The notes: generated by a model not told the origin, from the sequence alone. A stretch of DNA of 64,000 nt from an uncultured Paracoccaceae bacterium (GCA_913041145.1 CAJWHE010000003.1:1-64000); one strand, 5' to 3'; numbered from the stretch's first letter, positions 7,753 through 17,016 are shown. Translations and numbers: made by a program.

Positions 7753-7939
7753 CTTGAAAACCTCCCCCTAAACTCTCACAAAACATTATCAATTTTTAGA
7801 TAAAAATAAGAAGCAAGATTTCTTTCTTTTTATTTTTTTTCGATTATGTAATGAGTACATAAGTGTATTTGCGAAAATTTTAGTTTATTCGTATAAGTAA
7901 TACAATTATAATAATTAAGAAATGCGAATAGGAACCTTT
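7753..7939. promoter_or_regulatory. Divergent promoter region with candidate GntR operators
   Basis: The AT-rich gap between the GGT homologue and the GntR gene holds two short palindromes with five-base spacers: ATGTA-atgag-TACAT at 7846-7860 and GTAT-aagta-ATAC at 7891-7903. FadR-subfamily GntR proteins bind palindromes of this size, so autoregulation and control of the divergent gene are plausible. This is inference from symmetry and place. Confidence 0.4.
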
Positions 7940-8662
7940 ATGAATCAACCCACTCTAGTTAATATTAACAAATTAAATCTGATGGATTCTAAACCTTCAA
8001 CATTAGCCATGAAGGTGTACCGCGAAATACATCAAGATATTAGAAGTGGAGAGCTTCCACCCAAACAACATTTGAAAACAGACCTGTTAAAGGATAAATA
8101 TAACACTGGGACTAGTCCCTTGCGTGAAGCGTTAGCAAGACTGGCATCAGAAAGTTTTGTAACAGCAGCTGGGAAGTCAGGATACAAGGTATCCCCAATC
8201 TCTACTTATGACTACGAACAATTAATCGGTCTTCGTAGATACCTTGAGGTAAAGGCCTTGAAATCCTCAATGATACTGGGAGACGTTGATTGGGAAGCAG
8301 GAATACTAGTAGCCTATCACAGAATGATAAAGTTAACAAAACTAGATTTAGAGGATGGGCGTATGTATAATGAAAAGAAAGAGGAGTTGCATAGGAATTA
8401 TCATTTTGCACTACTCGCTTCCTGTGAATCTTGGTGGGAACTCAAAATTATAACTAATTTAACGAACCATATTGAACGATATCGTAGAGTTTTAGGGATT
8501 ACATTAAATACCTCAAGCTCAGATTATCACAAAGTACAAAGTGAGCACCATCTTTTAATGTCAGCCGTGATCTCTAAGGATTTTAAAGAGGCCTCATCTA
8601 TTTTAGACCAACATAGAAAGAGAACATACGACTTGATAAGAGAGAAATTGGAAACAGTATAA
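7940..8662 (+). CDS. GntR-family (FadR/FCD subfamily) transcriptional regulator
   Basis: About 240 residues: an N-terminal winged helix-turn-helix (YREIHQDIRSGELPP, TSPLREALARLASE) followed by an all-helical FCD effector domain (residues about 85-230) with the usual Asp/His metal-site spacing, including HRNYHFALL and EHHLL. FCD regulators usually respond to carboxylic acids. ATG 7940 lies five bases after AGGAA (7930-7934); an ATG at 7922 has no ribosome site. It sits 11 bases before the RraA-like gene and next to a TRAP operon, so it likely controls that uptake and catabolism. Confidence 0.92.
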   Translation: MNQPTLVNINKLNLMDSKPSTLAMKVYREIHQDIRSGELPPKQHLKTDLLKDKYNTGTSPLREALARLASESFVTAAGKSGYKVSPISTYDYEQLIGLRRYLEVKALKSSMILGDVDWEAGILVAYHRMIKLTKLDLEDGRMYNEKKEELHRNYHFALLASCESWWELKIITNLTNHIERYRRVLGITLNTSSSDYHKVQSEHHLLMSAVISKDFKEASSILDQHRKRTYDLIREKLETV

Positions 8663-8673
8663 AAGGTAAAAAA

Positions 8674-9342
8674 ATGAGTTATATATTAAACGAAATGCCT
8701 CAACAGATAAACAAAAAGCTAGTTGAAAAGTGTTCTAGAGCTGAAACTGCCACCATAGGTCATATTCGAAATATGGGTTTTGCTGATCGCAGAATACAGA
8801 ATGTCCTAAATAATAACTTAACCATCTCAGGGACTGCGGTAACACTCGCCATACCTGGACAGGATTCAACGTTGTTACATCACATCATTCAATTTCTGCG
8901 ACCTGGTGATATTTTATGCATAGACAGATTGGGAGATGATAAACATGCCTGTTTAGGGGGGGGCGTCGCCGCTGCCATAGTCGCTTCTGGATGCATTGGA
9001 GTAATCCTTGATGGCCCATGCACCGATGTACCTGAAATTGAGGAATACAAACTCCCTGTTTGGTGCAAAGGAACCTCTCCCATAACAACTCGGATATATG
9101 ACAATGGTGGTTCTTTCAACGTACCTATCTCTGTTGGTGGTGCAGTAATAAACCCAGGGGATTTGGTCCTTGCTGATTTTTCAGGAGTATTGATAATGAG
9201 CCCCTCAGATGCTGAGGCAGATGTAGACTGGGCCCTAGCAAAAATGAGTGTCGAGTTTGATGGTCATAAGAAAATGCTAGCAGGTGAAAAGCTAGGAGCC
9301 TTATCTGGTGCTTCTCAGAAAGTAGAAAATAAACTTAAATAA
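8674..9342 (+). CDS. RraA-like / HMG-aldolase-family protein, variant active site
   Basis: A 222-residue protein of the RraA/4-hydroxy-4-methyl-2-oxoglutarate aldolase fold, with GDILCIDRLGD, GGGVAAAIVASGCIGVILDGPCTDVPEI and FADFSGVLIMSP-like elements (here LADFSGVLIM). In the aldolases, an RD pair in this last loop binds pyruvate and the metal. Here the Asp (118) is kept but the Arg is Thr 117. A role as aldolase or decarboxylase of a C4 to C6 oxoacid taken up by the neighbouring TRAP system is possible but unproven. Shine-Dalgarno AAGGT precedes ATG. Its stop directly abuts the stop of convergent dctM. Confidence 0.82.
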   Translation: MSYILNEMPQQINKKLVEKCSRAETATIGHIRNMGFADRRIQNVLNNNLTISGTAVTLAIPGQDSTLLHHIIQFLRPGDILCIDRLGDDKHACLGGGVAAAIVASGCIGVILDGPCTDVPEIEEYKLPVWCKGTSPITTRIYDNGGSFNVPISVGGAVINPGDLVLADFSGVLIMSPSDAEADVDWALAKMSVEFDGHKKMLAGEKLGALSGASQKVENKLK

Positions 9343-10638
9343 TTATCTAATTGGGATATCTGGGCCTAATAGAAGATTTGGAAGCCATAAGCTTATTTGT
9401 GGGACATAAGTAATTAATAGAAGTGTTAGCATTAGTGGTATCAAAAATGGGAGGACGGCCATAGTAACCTTTTCAAAAGGAACATTCCCTACTTCAACCA
9501 TAATATAAAGACCAATGCCCATAGGGGGTGTAGCAATACCAATCAGTAACCCTAACTGAATGATAATACCAAAATGAACTCTATCAATTCCAAAACTGTC
9601 TGTTATCGGGAGCAACATTGGAACAAGCATTAGTTTTGCTGGAACCCCTTCTACAACACAACCTACTAGAATAATAAAAACTAATAACATAAGAAGAAAC
9701 ACACTCGAGGAGTCCGTTATAGAAAAAACGGCTTCTCCAATTTTTTGTGGCACTTGTTCGATTGCTAACAACCAACCCATAGCAATCGAAAATCCGATGA
9801 TTATCATTATAACTGATGTCATCAACATAGTATCAGTTAGCGCATCCCAAAGTTTTTTAAATGTCAAAGTCTTATAAAATAATCCAAGAATCATAGAATA
9901 AATACACGCAAGAACTCCCGCTTCTGTGGCAGTTACAAAACCACCTAGGATAGACCCTAAAATAATTCCTGGTGCTACTAAGGCTAATATTCCATCGATT
10001 CCAGCTTTATGAACCTCAGCACATGTAGCTTTTTCTTGCGTAGGGAAATCATGTTTAATCGCCAATATGCGATTAAAAATCATTAGTGACCCACCTACTA
10101 TTAGCCCAGGCATGAGGCCCGCTAGAAACATCCTCTCAACAGATTGTTGTGCCAAAAATGCATATATTACTAAGCCGATTGATGGTGGGATTATGGGCCC
10201 AACTACTGCCGAGCATACAGTTAAGGCTGCTGCAAACTCTGGTTTATAACCACGTTCCTTCATTGCTTTAATTTCGATCGCTCCCAGACCAGCACAATCA
10301 GCAACAGCCGCTCCCGACACACCCGCAAAAATCATAGAGGAGAGAACGTTGACTTGTGCTAACCCTGCTTTAAAATGACCAACTAAAGCATTTGCAAAAT
10401 GAAATATTCGATCCGTCATTCCAACAGTATTCATTAAATTTCCAGCCATAATAAAAAATGGAACAGCCGCTAATGAAGGCTTATTTACACCCTCTAATAT
10501 TTGTTGAGGAATAATATAAAGTGCGTCGGAAAAGTCACTTGTCAGAAAAGTCACCAACACTGCGGCTCCAATTGCCATAGAAACAGGGACATCTAAAAGT
10601 ATTAAAGCAATAAAACCTATAAAAAGAAGTACAAACAT
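9343..10638 (-). CDS. dctM: TRAP transporter large permease subunit (DctM)
   Basis: The 431-residue membrane protein has about 12 hydrophobic segments and the DctM signatures FFIMAGNLMN, GVSGAAVADCAGLGAIEIKAM and PPSIGLVIYA. With DctQ and DctP it drives sodium-linked uptake of an organic acid across the inner membrane. It is the last gene of dctP-dctQ-dctM, starting two bases after dctQ ends, with an AAGGG ribosome site in the end of dctQ. The substrate cannot be read from the permease. Confidence 0.95.
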   Translation of the reverse strand: MFVLLFIGFIALILLDVPVSMAIGAAVLVTFLTSDFSDALYIIPQQILEGVNKPSLAAVPFFIMAGNLMNTVGMTDRIFHFANALVGHFKAGLAQVNVLSSMIFAGVSGAAVADCAGLGAIEIKAMKERGYKPEFAAALTVCSAVVGPIIPPSIGLVIYAFLAQQSVERMFLAGLMPGLIVGGSLMIFNRILAIKHDFPTQEKATCAEVHKAGIDGILALVAPGIILGSILGGFVTATEAGVLACIYSMILGLFYKTLTFKKLWDALTDTMLMTSVIMIIIGFSIAMGWLLAIEQVPQKIGEAVFSITDSSSVFLLMLLVFIILVGCVVEGVPAKLMLVPMLLPITDSFGIDRVHFGIIIQLGLLIGIATPPMGIGLYIMVEVGNVPFEKVTMAVLPFLIPLMLTLLLITYVPQISLWLPNLLLGPDIPIR

Positions 10639-10640
10639 CT

Positions 10641-11237
10641 TTAACCCTTATCCTCAAAAGTAGAATTAGTTTGGTCTTCTATACCAACATAAATTTTTAA
10701 TATTGTTATGACTGAATTTAATAAAATTAAAAAACAAGATACACCTAGAGGTATGGACAATGTATATCTCTCTAATTCACCCCAAGGAGTAATAACTCCG
10801 TCTATTACTCCTACCTGGCTAGAAAGGATTGTTGGCATCTGTAGTAACATGACTAACATTAAGACTATAATTAATAGAGGCACCCCTATTTGAGTAACTT
10901 TCATCATTGAAGGTCCAATTTTTACGACTAAAAAATTGACAGAAATATCTTTGCCTCTTCGGTATACAACATAAAAACCTATAAAGGACATCCAAACAAA
11001 AAATTGCATTGTCCACGGCCAAATCCAATAAGTGGAAATAGTTGAAAAGGCTGCAATGTCAAACCAACCTAAACTCTTGTTAATTAATCTTAGAATAATT
11101 GTAGCTGCCGTGCCGACTAACATAAGACATAAACACACGTTAGCAAATATCAAAAACAGATCTGATATTCTTCTTAGTTGTAAATCTGTTGCCTGGACCA
11201 CTAGTTTTAGTGGACCAGGTTTAATTTCTGAATTCAT
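10641..11237 (-). CDS. dctQ: TRAP transporter small permease subunit (DctQ)
   Basis: A 198-residue protein with four predicted membrane helices and the conserved W-x-WPWTMQFFVWMSFIGFYVVYRRGKDISV-type central segment of DctQ. It bridges the binding protein and DctM. At about 200 residues it is slightly longer than many DctQ because of polar tails at both ends. Middle gene of the TRAP operon, 24 bases after dctP. Confidence 0.93.
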   Translation of the reverse strand: MNSEIKPGPLKLVVQATDLQLRRISDLFLIFANVCLCLMLVGTAATIILRLINKSLGWFDIAAFSTISTYWIWPWTMQFFVWMSFIGFYVVYRRGKDISVNFLVVKIGPSMMKVTQIGVPLLIIVLMLVMLLQMPTILSSQVGVIDGVITPWGELERYTLSIPLGVSCFLILLNSVITILKIYVGIEDQTNSTFEDKG

Positions 11238-11261
11238 AAAATCAACTCGTTAACATACTAG

Positions 11262-12254
11262 TTACCTAGTTGCCTCGACAGTTGCTAAGAACCCTTCAGG
11301 AAGTTCACCAGCAGCATCTTTTTTCTTATACCAATCTGCCATAATACTAACGAAAGGTGCTCTATCGATATCAACCATCGTGACGCCCGTAGCCTTCATT
11401 CGAACAATCGATTCATCCGCTGCCTTATTCATTACTTCGAAGCTGAATGAACCCGTGTCTGTATAGGCTTTGTTAACAGCAGCTTTTAAATTATCTGGCA
11501 GACTATCATATGACTCTTTATGCACCATAAATCCAATGGATTGATAGTACTCGTCATGTTTAATGATATGTGGTGCCACTTCATAAAATCTCATTGATTC
11601 CACAAGTGCAATTGGGCTGTTAACCGCGCTTACGATACCTTTTTGAATTGACTGATATACATCTGTCCAAGCAAGTGTTTTCACATCTGCTCCAATTGTG
11701 GTCCACGTAGCAACCGCATCTTTATTTGGGTGCATCCTTAATTTTAGACCCGCCATATCAGCAAACTCTTTTACATCTCTAGTCGTAACCATTACTCGAT
11801 ATGGACCTCTAAGAATAGCGGTAGGATCACCAAGAAGCATAACTCCTGCTTCATCTGCAGCTTTATCATACCAACCCTTAACCATATCAGTATTCATAAA
11901 CCTCACCCAATGATCTCGATCATCAAAAAGGAAAGCCGGACTTGTCCAAGTAATGTCATTCACCCACTTCTTCATATATGTTGAACCTTCAGCATACATG
12001 TGCACGGTCCCAATCTTCAACTGCTCCATCACAGCATTTGTTTTCCCAAGCTGTTCGTTAGGAAACATTTTGATTTTCATTTCACCGTTAGAGTATTGAT
12101 CAACAAGATCACTAAACTTTTGAAACACTACACCTTCAGGACTGTCAGGTGGCATTTTATGTGCCATCCTCCACGAAACGTCTGCGAATGAACTCGTTAA
12201 ACTAAATGTTAAGGCTAAACTTAATGTTAAAAAAAATGATAAAATTCTGTGCAT
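11262..12254 (-). CDS. dctP: TRAP transporter substrate-binding protein (DctP)
   Basis: The 330-residue protein begins with a signal peptide (hydrophobic residues about 5-22, cleavage near SSFA-DVSW) and continues as a DctP family receptor: WRMAHKMPPDSPEGVVFQKF, FPNEQLGKTNAVMEQLKIG and GLKLRMHPNKDAVATWTTIGADV. The Arg in LKLRMHP is the residue that usually binds the ligand carboxylate, so an organic acid is likely. First gene of the operon; GGAGGT lies six bases before ATG. Confidence 0.94.
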   Translation of the reverse strand: MHRILSFFLTLSLALTFSLTSSFADVSWRMAHKMPPDSPEGVVFQKFSDLVDQYSNGEMKIKMFPNEQLGKTNAVMEQLKIGTVHMYAEGSTYMKKWVNDITWTSPAFLFDDRDHWVRFMNTDMVKGWYDKAADEAGVMLLGDPTAILRGPYRVMVTTRDVKEFADMAGLKLRMHPNKDAVATWTTIGADVKTLAWTDVYQSIQKGIVSAVNSPIALVESMRFYEVAPHIIKHDEYYQSIGFMVHKESYDSLPDNLKAAVNKAYTDTGSFSFEVMNKAADESIVRMKATGVTMVDIDRAPFVSIMADWYKKKDAAGELPEGFLATVEATR

Positions 12255-12457
12255 TTTGAACCTCCATACTTTAATGCTTTGACTATAAAAACTTAGATAA
12301 ATTTTCGTTTATACTTAAATCTTCTAATAAATAGCTAATTATATAAATATATTAATAATATATTAAAACAAATAACAAGAGAAAACTCTTATATAAAAGC
12401 ATATATCGGTAAGCTTATATAGCATATGGCCTGTAAAGACATTTAGGTAGAGTTAAT
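12255..12457. other. Gene-free AT-rich gap upstream of dctP
   Basis: The 203 bases between dctP and the MFS gene hold no credible ORF. They would contain the TRAP operon promoter. I see only AT-rich runs and weak symmetry. Confidence 0.5.
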
Positions 12458-13672
12458 TTATGCAGTAGCTTCAGTGCTTTCGTGAACAGAAACTTCCTTA
12501 ATGGGTAGATGAATAAGTGCTGCAAAAACTGCTAACAGTGCATCGATCAACCAAACAACTGTGTAATCTCCTGACAGATCAAAGAAATAACCACCAAGGT
12601 AGGCCCCAATAAATGCTCCAATTTGATGCGAAAATAATGCTAACCCGAATAAAGTAGCCATAAATTTTGGTCCAAACATTCTTCCAACTAAAGCAGCAGT
12701 TGGTGGGACGGTAGACAGGTAAGTAAAACCTAAGGCTGCCGAAAAAGCGATCACTGAAAAGCTATCTTTTGAACTAAATAAAAATAAAATTATAATTACT
12801 GCTCGTGCCCCGTAGATGTACGCTAGAAAGACTTTCATACTACGTTTTGAAATATACCAACCTGCAAACAAGCTACCCAGTATATTAAAGAAACCAATTA
12901 TTGCTAAAGACCAGCCCGAAACTGTTGGAGCCAAGCCACAGATTGCAATAACTCCCGGCATGTGGGTAATTATAAATGCAACATGAAATCCACAGGTGAA
13001 AAAACCTACAACTAAGTACACATAACTAGGTGTTTTAAAAGCAAGCTTAAGGGTTTCGATCAACGTCATCGATGAGGCAACAGTTTTTATCACCTTTTTA
13101 TTATTTATATTTTCCGGCAGAGTACGAAGTATCCAACAAAAAGGAAGGATTAATACAAGTAAAATTGCTAACGCATTTATACTGGTTTGCCATCCATAAT
13201 TCACTATTATTAACGCGGCTAGCGGTGCAAAAATAAACTGCCCGACAGAACCTCCTGCATTAATTATCCCAAAAGCATATCCAGCTTTCTCAGGTGGAAG
13301 CAATTTGTTAACAGCAGACATAACAACAGGTAAGCCAGCTATGCCAGCCCCTCCTGCAGACAGAATGCCTACAGATAAAGCGAGAGTAAGCGGTGTATCT
13401 GAAATTGGTATTAAAAATAAACCAAGTGCAGACAAGATAATACCTATCAACAGTGTTTTTCCTGATCCAAACTTATCAGATATTGCCCCGCCAATTGGAC
13501 CTATTGCTCCACTGACTAGCTGGCCCAGAGCAAATGCAAAGCTGATTTGCAAATAATTCAATGTATCCTTAAAGCTGATCCCCTCAATTGACAGAGGAAT
13601 TGTTTGCCTTCCACCAAAGACTACTGAATTAATCACAGCCGCCGCAAAAATAACATAAAATAAATTCTTCAT
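12458..13672 (-). CDS. MFS transporter
   Basis: A 404-residue polytopic protein with about 12 membrane segments. The MFS loop 2-3 signature is present as GGAISDKFGSGKTL, and residues 125-175 carry the typical fourth and fifth helix pattern (GYAFGIINAGGSVGQFIFAPL). Overall it resembles the oxalate/formate-antiporter-like group of monocarboxylate MFS carriers. It lies between the TRAP and kynurenine clusters on the same strand, 110 bases downstream of kynA, so export or uptake of a tryptophan catabolite is possible but only a guess. Confidence 0.9.
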   Translation of the reverse strand: MKNLFYVIFAAAVINSVVFGGRQTIPLSIEGISFKDTLNYLQISFAFALGQLVSGAIGPIGGAISDKFGSGKTLLIGIILSALGLFLIPISDTPLTLALSVGILSAGGAGIAGLPVVMSAVNKLLPPEKAGYAFGIINAGGSVGQFIFAPLAALIIVNYGWQTSINALAILLVLILPFCWILRTLPENINNKKVIKTVASSMTLIETLKLAFKTPSYVYLVVGFFTCGFHVAFIITHMPGVIAICGLAPTVSGWSLAIIGFFNILGSLFAGWYISKRSMKVFLAYIYGARAVIIILFLFSSKDSFSVIAFSAALGFTYLSTVPPTAALVGRMFGPKFMATLFGLALFSHQIGAFIGAYLGGYFFDLSGDYTVVWLIDALLAVFAALIHLPIKEVSVHESTEATA

Positions 13673-13782
13673 TAATTAGCACTCATTTTAAAAAACTGAC
13701 CTCAAAGGTTTATTATAATCACAAAATAATACTGTCTATTTCAAACTAACTTGAAATAATCGGAAATTGAATCTCATAATTC

Positions 13783-14721
13783 TTACAAATTTGTTCGTAT
13801 TGACCACAGCTCCGGAAAAAATCGGTGACCAGTAACCTCTTGCAACCAGCCCACTCCAGCGGAGCCACCAGTTCCAGGTTTATATCCAATGATCTTTTGA
13901 ACTGTTAGGAAATGTCTCCATCTGTAAATAGAAAAATTCTCATCCAACGAAGTTAACTTTTCTCCTAAAGTATAAAGGTCGTTATCTAGCGAAGCATCTT
14001 TATAAATATCCAGCCAGGCCGTTTCAACAGAATCGTTTGCTTTATAGGGCTCACTCCAGTCCCTATTTAGCATAGCCTCATCTATTTTTAAGCTCCTTCG
14101 ATTCAATAAAGCGATGACGTCATCATATAAGCTACGCGAATGTAGCGCTTTATCAATTTCTGGCCAAACATGGGAAACATTCTTGTGTGCTGCAGCTAAC
14201 CTTTTACTTTTATTTCCTAAGACGAACTCGACATGTCTATACATAAATGAAAGTTGCCCTGAGGCCGTCCCAAGATTATTGCGAAACTCACTAAAACCTT
14301 CGGTAGAAATCGTAGATAATACATTCCAAGTATCTGCAAGATACTTGGTGTAAGCTATTGCCCTTTCTAAAATTTGCATCGCATTACCCAAGTTATCTTC
14401 ACGAATCTGAATTTGAGCATTTTTAAGTTCAAAGTGAAGACCACGAAAAATCATCTCCTTAATTTGTCCCATTACAATAAAACACATCTCATCATAACCC
14501 TCACTTCGCGGATGTTGCAGTGAAAGCAATATGTCGATACTTTGATAGTCTATATAGGGATTGGTTCTACCTTCGAAATCTACAAGAGGTTTCCCACTAG
14601 TTTTTGCAACAACTGACTCCCGACTTTGATCAGAACCCATCTCCATAGGCCGTGGCTCTATAGAAGTATCGACTCCAATAGGGTCAACTACGTGGGTAAC
14701 ATATGGTGTATATTTTGGCAC
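13783..14721 (-). CDS. kynA: Tryptophan 2,3-dioxygenase
   Basis: The heme enzyme opens the indole ring of L-tryptophan to N-formylkynurenine, the first step of the kynurenine pathway. Family motifs visible are NPYIDYQSIDILLSLQHPRS, FIVMGQIKEMIF, LHFELKNA, WRHFLTVQKIIGYKPGTGG and the C-terminal RFFPELWSIR. The 312-residue protein includes a roughly 45-residue polar N-terminus. The start is a GTG immediately after the stop of the preceding formamidase (TAAGTG), with no clear ribosome site; an ATG 26 codons further in is an alternative. Confidence 0.94.
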   Translation of the reverse strand: MPKYTPYVTHVVDPIGVDTSIEPRPMEMGSDQSRESVVAKTSGKPLVDFEGRTNPYIDYQSIDILLSLQHPRSEGYDEMCFIVMGQIKEMIFRGLHFELKNAQIQIREDNLGNAMQILERAIAYTKYLADTWNVLSTISTEGFSEFRNNLGTASGQLSFMYRHVEFVLGNKSKRLAAAHKNVSHVWPEIDKALHSRSLYDDVIALLNRRSLKIDEAMLNRDWSEPYKANDSVETAWLDIYKDASLDNDLYTLGEKLTSLDENFSIYRWRHFLTVQKIIGYKPGTGGSAGVGWLQEVTGHRFFPELWSIRTNL

Positions 14722-15606
14722 TTAACTATTAACTTTCGTTATTAATCTATAAAATTCGTCTCCTAGTATTGTATCTCTTTTTGTTAGATCCAATATAACA
14801 TCAAAATGATTTCGAGACGGTACTTCAAAAGCTTTCACACTTACACCATAATCAACTAGTTTCTTAGAAAACACATTGCTTTGCCCTTTGAACTCTGCCG
14901 TTTCATTCTCACCCCAAACAATAAGGGTATCCGGGAAGTTTTCTAAATCCTTAAGCATTGGACTCATAGAGTTTGCAACAGCTCTATCCATTTTAATAGC
15001 ATCATTTATGCTAGTTTGAATTATAGGTTCTAACTCATATACTCCTGAGACTAAAATAGTTGAAGCTATCCTTAAAGAACTATTATCTTTAGCCTTCATA
15101 GCCTCTAGTACACACATAGAAGCAAGGTGTGCTCCTGCCGAACTTCCTGCTAAGACGATTTTATTGGGATCAAAATTATATTTAGACCCAATACTTTTCA
15201 AGTAACGCAATGCCCTAATACATTCATCTACGATTTCTCGAATAGTGACGTGAGGGCAAAGTGTATAATCTACTGCAGCAAAGGCTATCCCTTCCGATAG
15301 AATGTCCTTTGCTGCGAAAAGTGACTCTTTCTTAGACAACTCCTGCCAATAACCGCCGTGGAGAAAAACTAATAATGGGACTGGTTTATCTTTTGGAGTG
15401 TTTTCTGGCAAAATAAGGTCAACCGAATTTGATTGCATTGGCCCATAAAAGCACTCAATTATAATATTAGAAGACGCGACGTCATCACTTCTTTTTATAT
15501 ACTCATTGATAAAAGGAAGATAATTTCCTCCGATTACTGAACTGGGAGAGTACTCTTCTTCCAATTGTTCCGCGTTTAAATTTTGCCAATTTAAATCTTC
15601 AACCAA
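14722..15606 (-). CDS. Alpha/beta hydrolase, probable kynurenine formamidase (AFMID type)
   Basis: A 294-residue esterase-fold protein with the oxyanion motif HGGYW and the nucleophile elbow AGSSAG, followed by an Asp region and a C-terminal His (SRNHFDVILDL). HGGYWQ is typical of the AFMID kynurenine formamidases, distinct from the metal-dependent KynB. Its place between kynU and kynA supports hydrolysis of N-formylkynurenine to kynurenine. Translation appears to begin at TTG 15606, eight bases after GGAAG; the family N-terminus fits. Confidence 0.87.
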   Translation of the reverse strand: MVEDLNWQNLNAEQLEEEYSPSSVIGGNYLPFINEYIKRSDDVASSNIIIECFYGPMQSNSVDLILPENTPKDKPVPLLVFLHGGYWQELSKKESLFAAKDILSEGIAFAAVDYTLCPHVTIREIVDECIRALRYLKSIGSKYNFDPNKIVLAGSSAGAHLASMCVLEAMKAKDNSSLRIASTILVSGVYELEPIIQTSINDAIKMDRAVANSMSPMLKDLENFPDTLIVWGENETAEFKGQSNVFSKKLVDYGVSVKAFEVPSRNHFDVILDLTKRDTILGDEFYRLITKVNS

Positions 15607-15732
15607 ACTAAGTTCTTCCCTAAATTTTTTTCTGCTGTAGTTGAATTATTTTTAAACCTCTATCTAAGTGTAAAAAAAAACTAAAAAATTCAGAGACTTA
15701 TATACTTATAAATCTACTGTGGTTTACAAATT

Positions 15733-17016
15733 TTAAGTTACCAAAGACCTCACAGAGTAAACTGGATCTTTCCAAAGTTCCTTATGTAAAATATCAGACA
15801 AAATATCGACAGCTCTCCAGACATTTTCATAAGATGTATATAAAGGGGTGAAGCCAAACCTAATGATGTTGGGCGCCCTAAAGTCTCCTATGACATCTAA
15901 AGCAATAAGTGCTTGCATTATTTCCCACCCATTTGGATGCGTAAATGAAACTTGGCTACCCCGTTTCTGAGCATCTTTTGGGCTGTACAGTTCCAAACCA
16001 AAACCACTACATTTGCGATCTACAAGTTCGATGAATAATTGAGTTAGATTTTGAGATTTCTTTCTTAACTCCAAAAAATTTACTGTCTCAAAAATATCTA
16101 AACTTTTCTCTAAAGCCAGATAAGATAATATTGCAGGCGAACCGCATCGAAATTTTTCAATCGTTTCTGCAGGCTCATAGTTAATATCAAAAGAAAAAGG
16201 GTTTGCGTGACCTTGCCAGCCTGTCAGTGTATTGGTCGCTTGTTTTAAGTGTCGCTCAGCCACAAACAAATAAGCGGGACCACCATGCCCAGAATTCAAA
16301 TATTTGTATGTGCACCCTATTGCAAAGTCCGCATTACAGGAATTTAAATCTACTGGAAGAGCACCTAAACTATGGGCTAGATCCCAAATAATCAAAGCAC
16401 CATGCTCATGAGCTTTTCGTGTAATGCGCTCCATATCATGTATTTCACCAGTTTTATAATTAACATGGGTTAAAGTAACTACCGCAGTCTTGTCATTAAT
16501 TTCCGCAATTATTTCTTCATCGGTGTGCCCAGCCAAGACTAAATTAGTTTCGGGGAAAAAATTATTTAATACTCCCTGAACAACATGAATATCAGAAGGA
16601 AAATTTCCCTTTTCAGATAAAACTTCCGACCTCTCTGACCTCATTTTAAGGGCTGCGACTAACGTTTTAAATAAATTTAAAGATGTAGAATCAACTATAA
16701 GAACTTCACCAGCATTTGCTCCCATCATAGGAGCCAACCGATTCCCTAGCGTAAGAGGCATGTTATGCCAACCTTTTCCATTCCAACTTCTTATCAACCC
16801 AGTTCCCCAACCATCTCGAATTTCTTTATTAAAATAGTCAGGAATACCTTTAGGCATTGCACCAAGAGAGTTTCCATCGAGGTATATAAGCCCTTCAGGA
16901 AGATCAAATTTTTTTGCCTGATCAGCCAGAGGATCTTGAATATCAAGCTCTTTAATATCCTGAAAAGATAGGTTTTTAGAACTTAAATTTTCATTAAAAT
17001 AATATAAATCACTCAT
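15733..17016 (-). CDS. kynU: Kynureninase
   Basis: A PLP enzyme that splits kynurenine to anthranilate and alanine. The 427-residue protein has the family core: LDGNSLGAMPKG, GWGTGLIRSWN, VDSTSLNLFKT, WDLAHSLGALPVDLN and the PLP lysine in CTYKYLNSGHGG. Near the C-terminus FRAPNIIRFGFTPLYTSY is also typical. It is the first gene of kynU-formamidase-kynA, with a 126-base AT-rich gap after it. No 3-hydroxylase gene is present, so the product would be anthranilate. Confidence 0.95.
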   Translation of the reverse strand: MSDLYYFNENLSSKNLSFQDIKELDIQDPLADQAKKFDLPEGLIYLDGNSLGAMPKGIPDYFNKEIRDGWGTGLIRSWNGKGWHNMPLTLGNRLAPMMGANAGEVLIVDSTSLNLFKTLVAALKMRSERSEVLSEKGNFPSDIHVVQGVLNNFFPETNLVLAGHTDEEIIAEINDKTAVVTLTHVNYKTGEIHDMERITRKAHEHGALIIWDLAHSLGALPVDLNSCNADFAIGCTYKYLNSGHGGPAYLFVAERHLKQATNTLTGWQGHANPFSFDINYEPAETIEKFRCGSPAILSYLALEKSLDIFETVNFLELRKKSQNLTQLFIELVDRKCSGFGLELYSPKDAQKRGSQVSFTHPNGWEIMQALIALDVIGDFRAPNIIRFGFTPLYTSYENVWRAVDILSDILHKELWKDPVYSVRSLVT

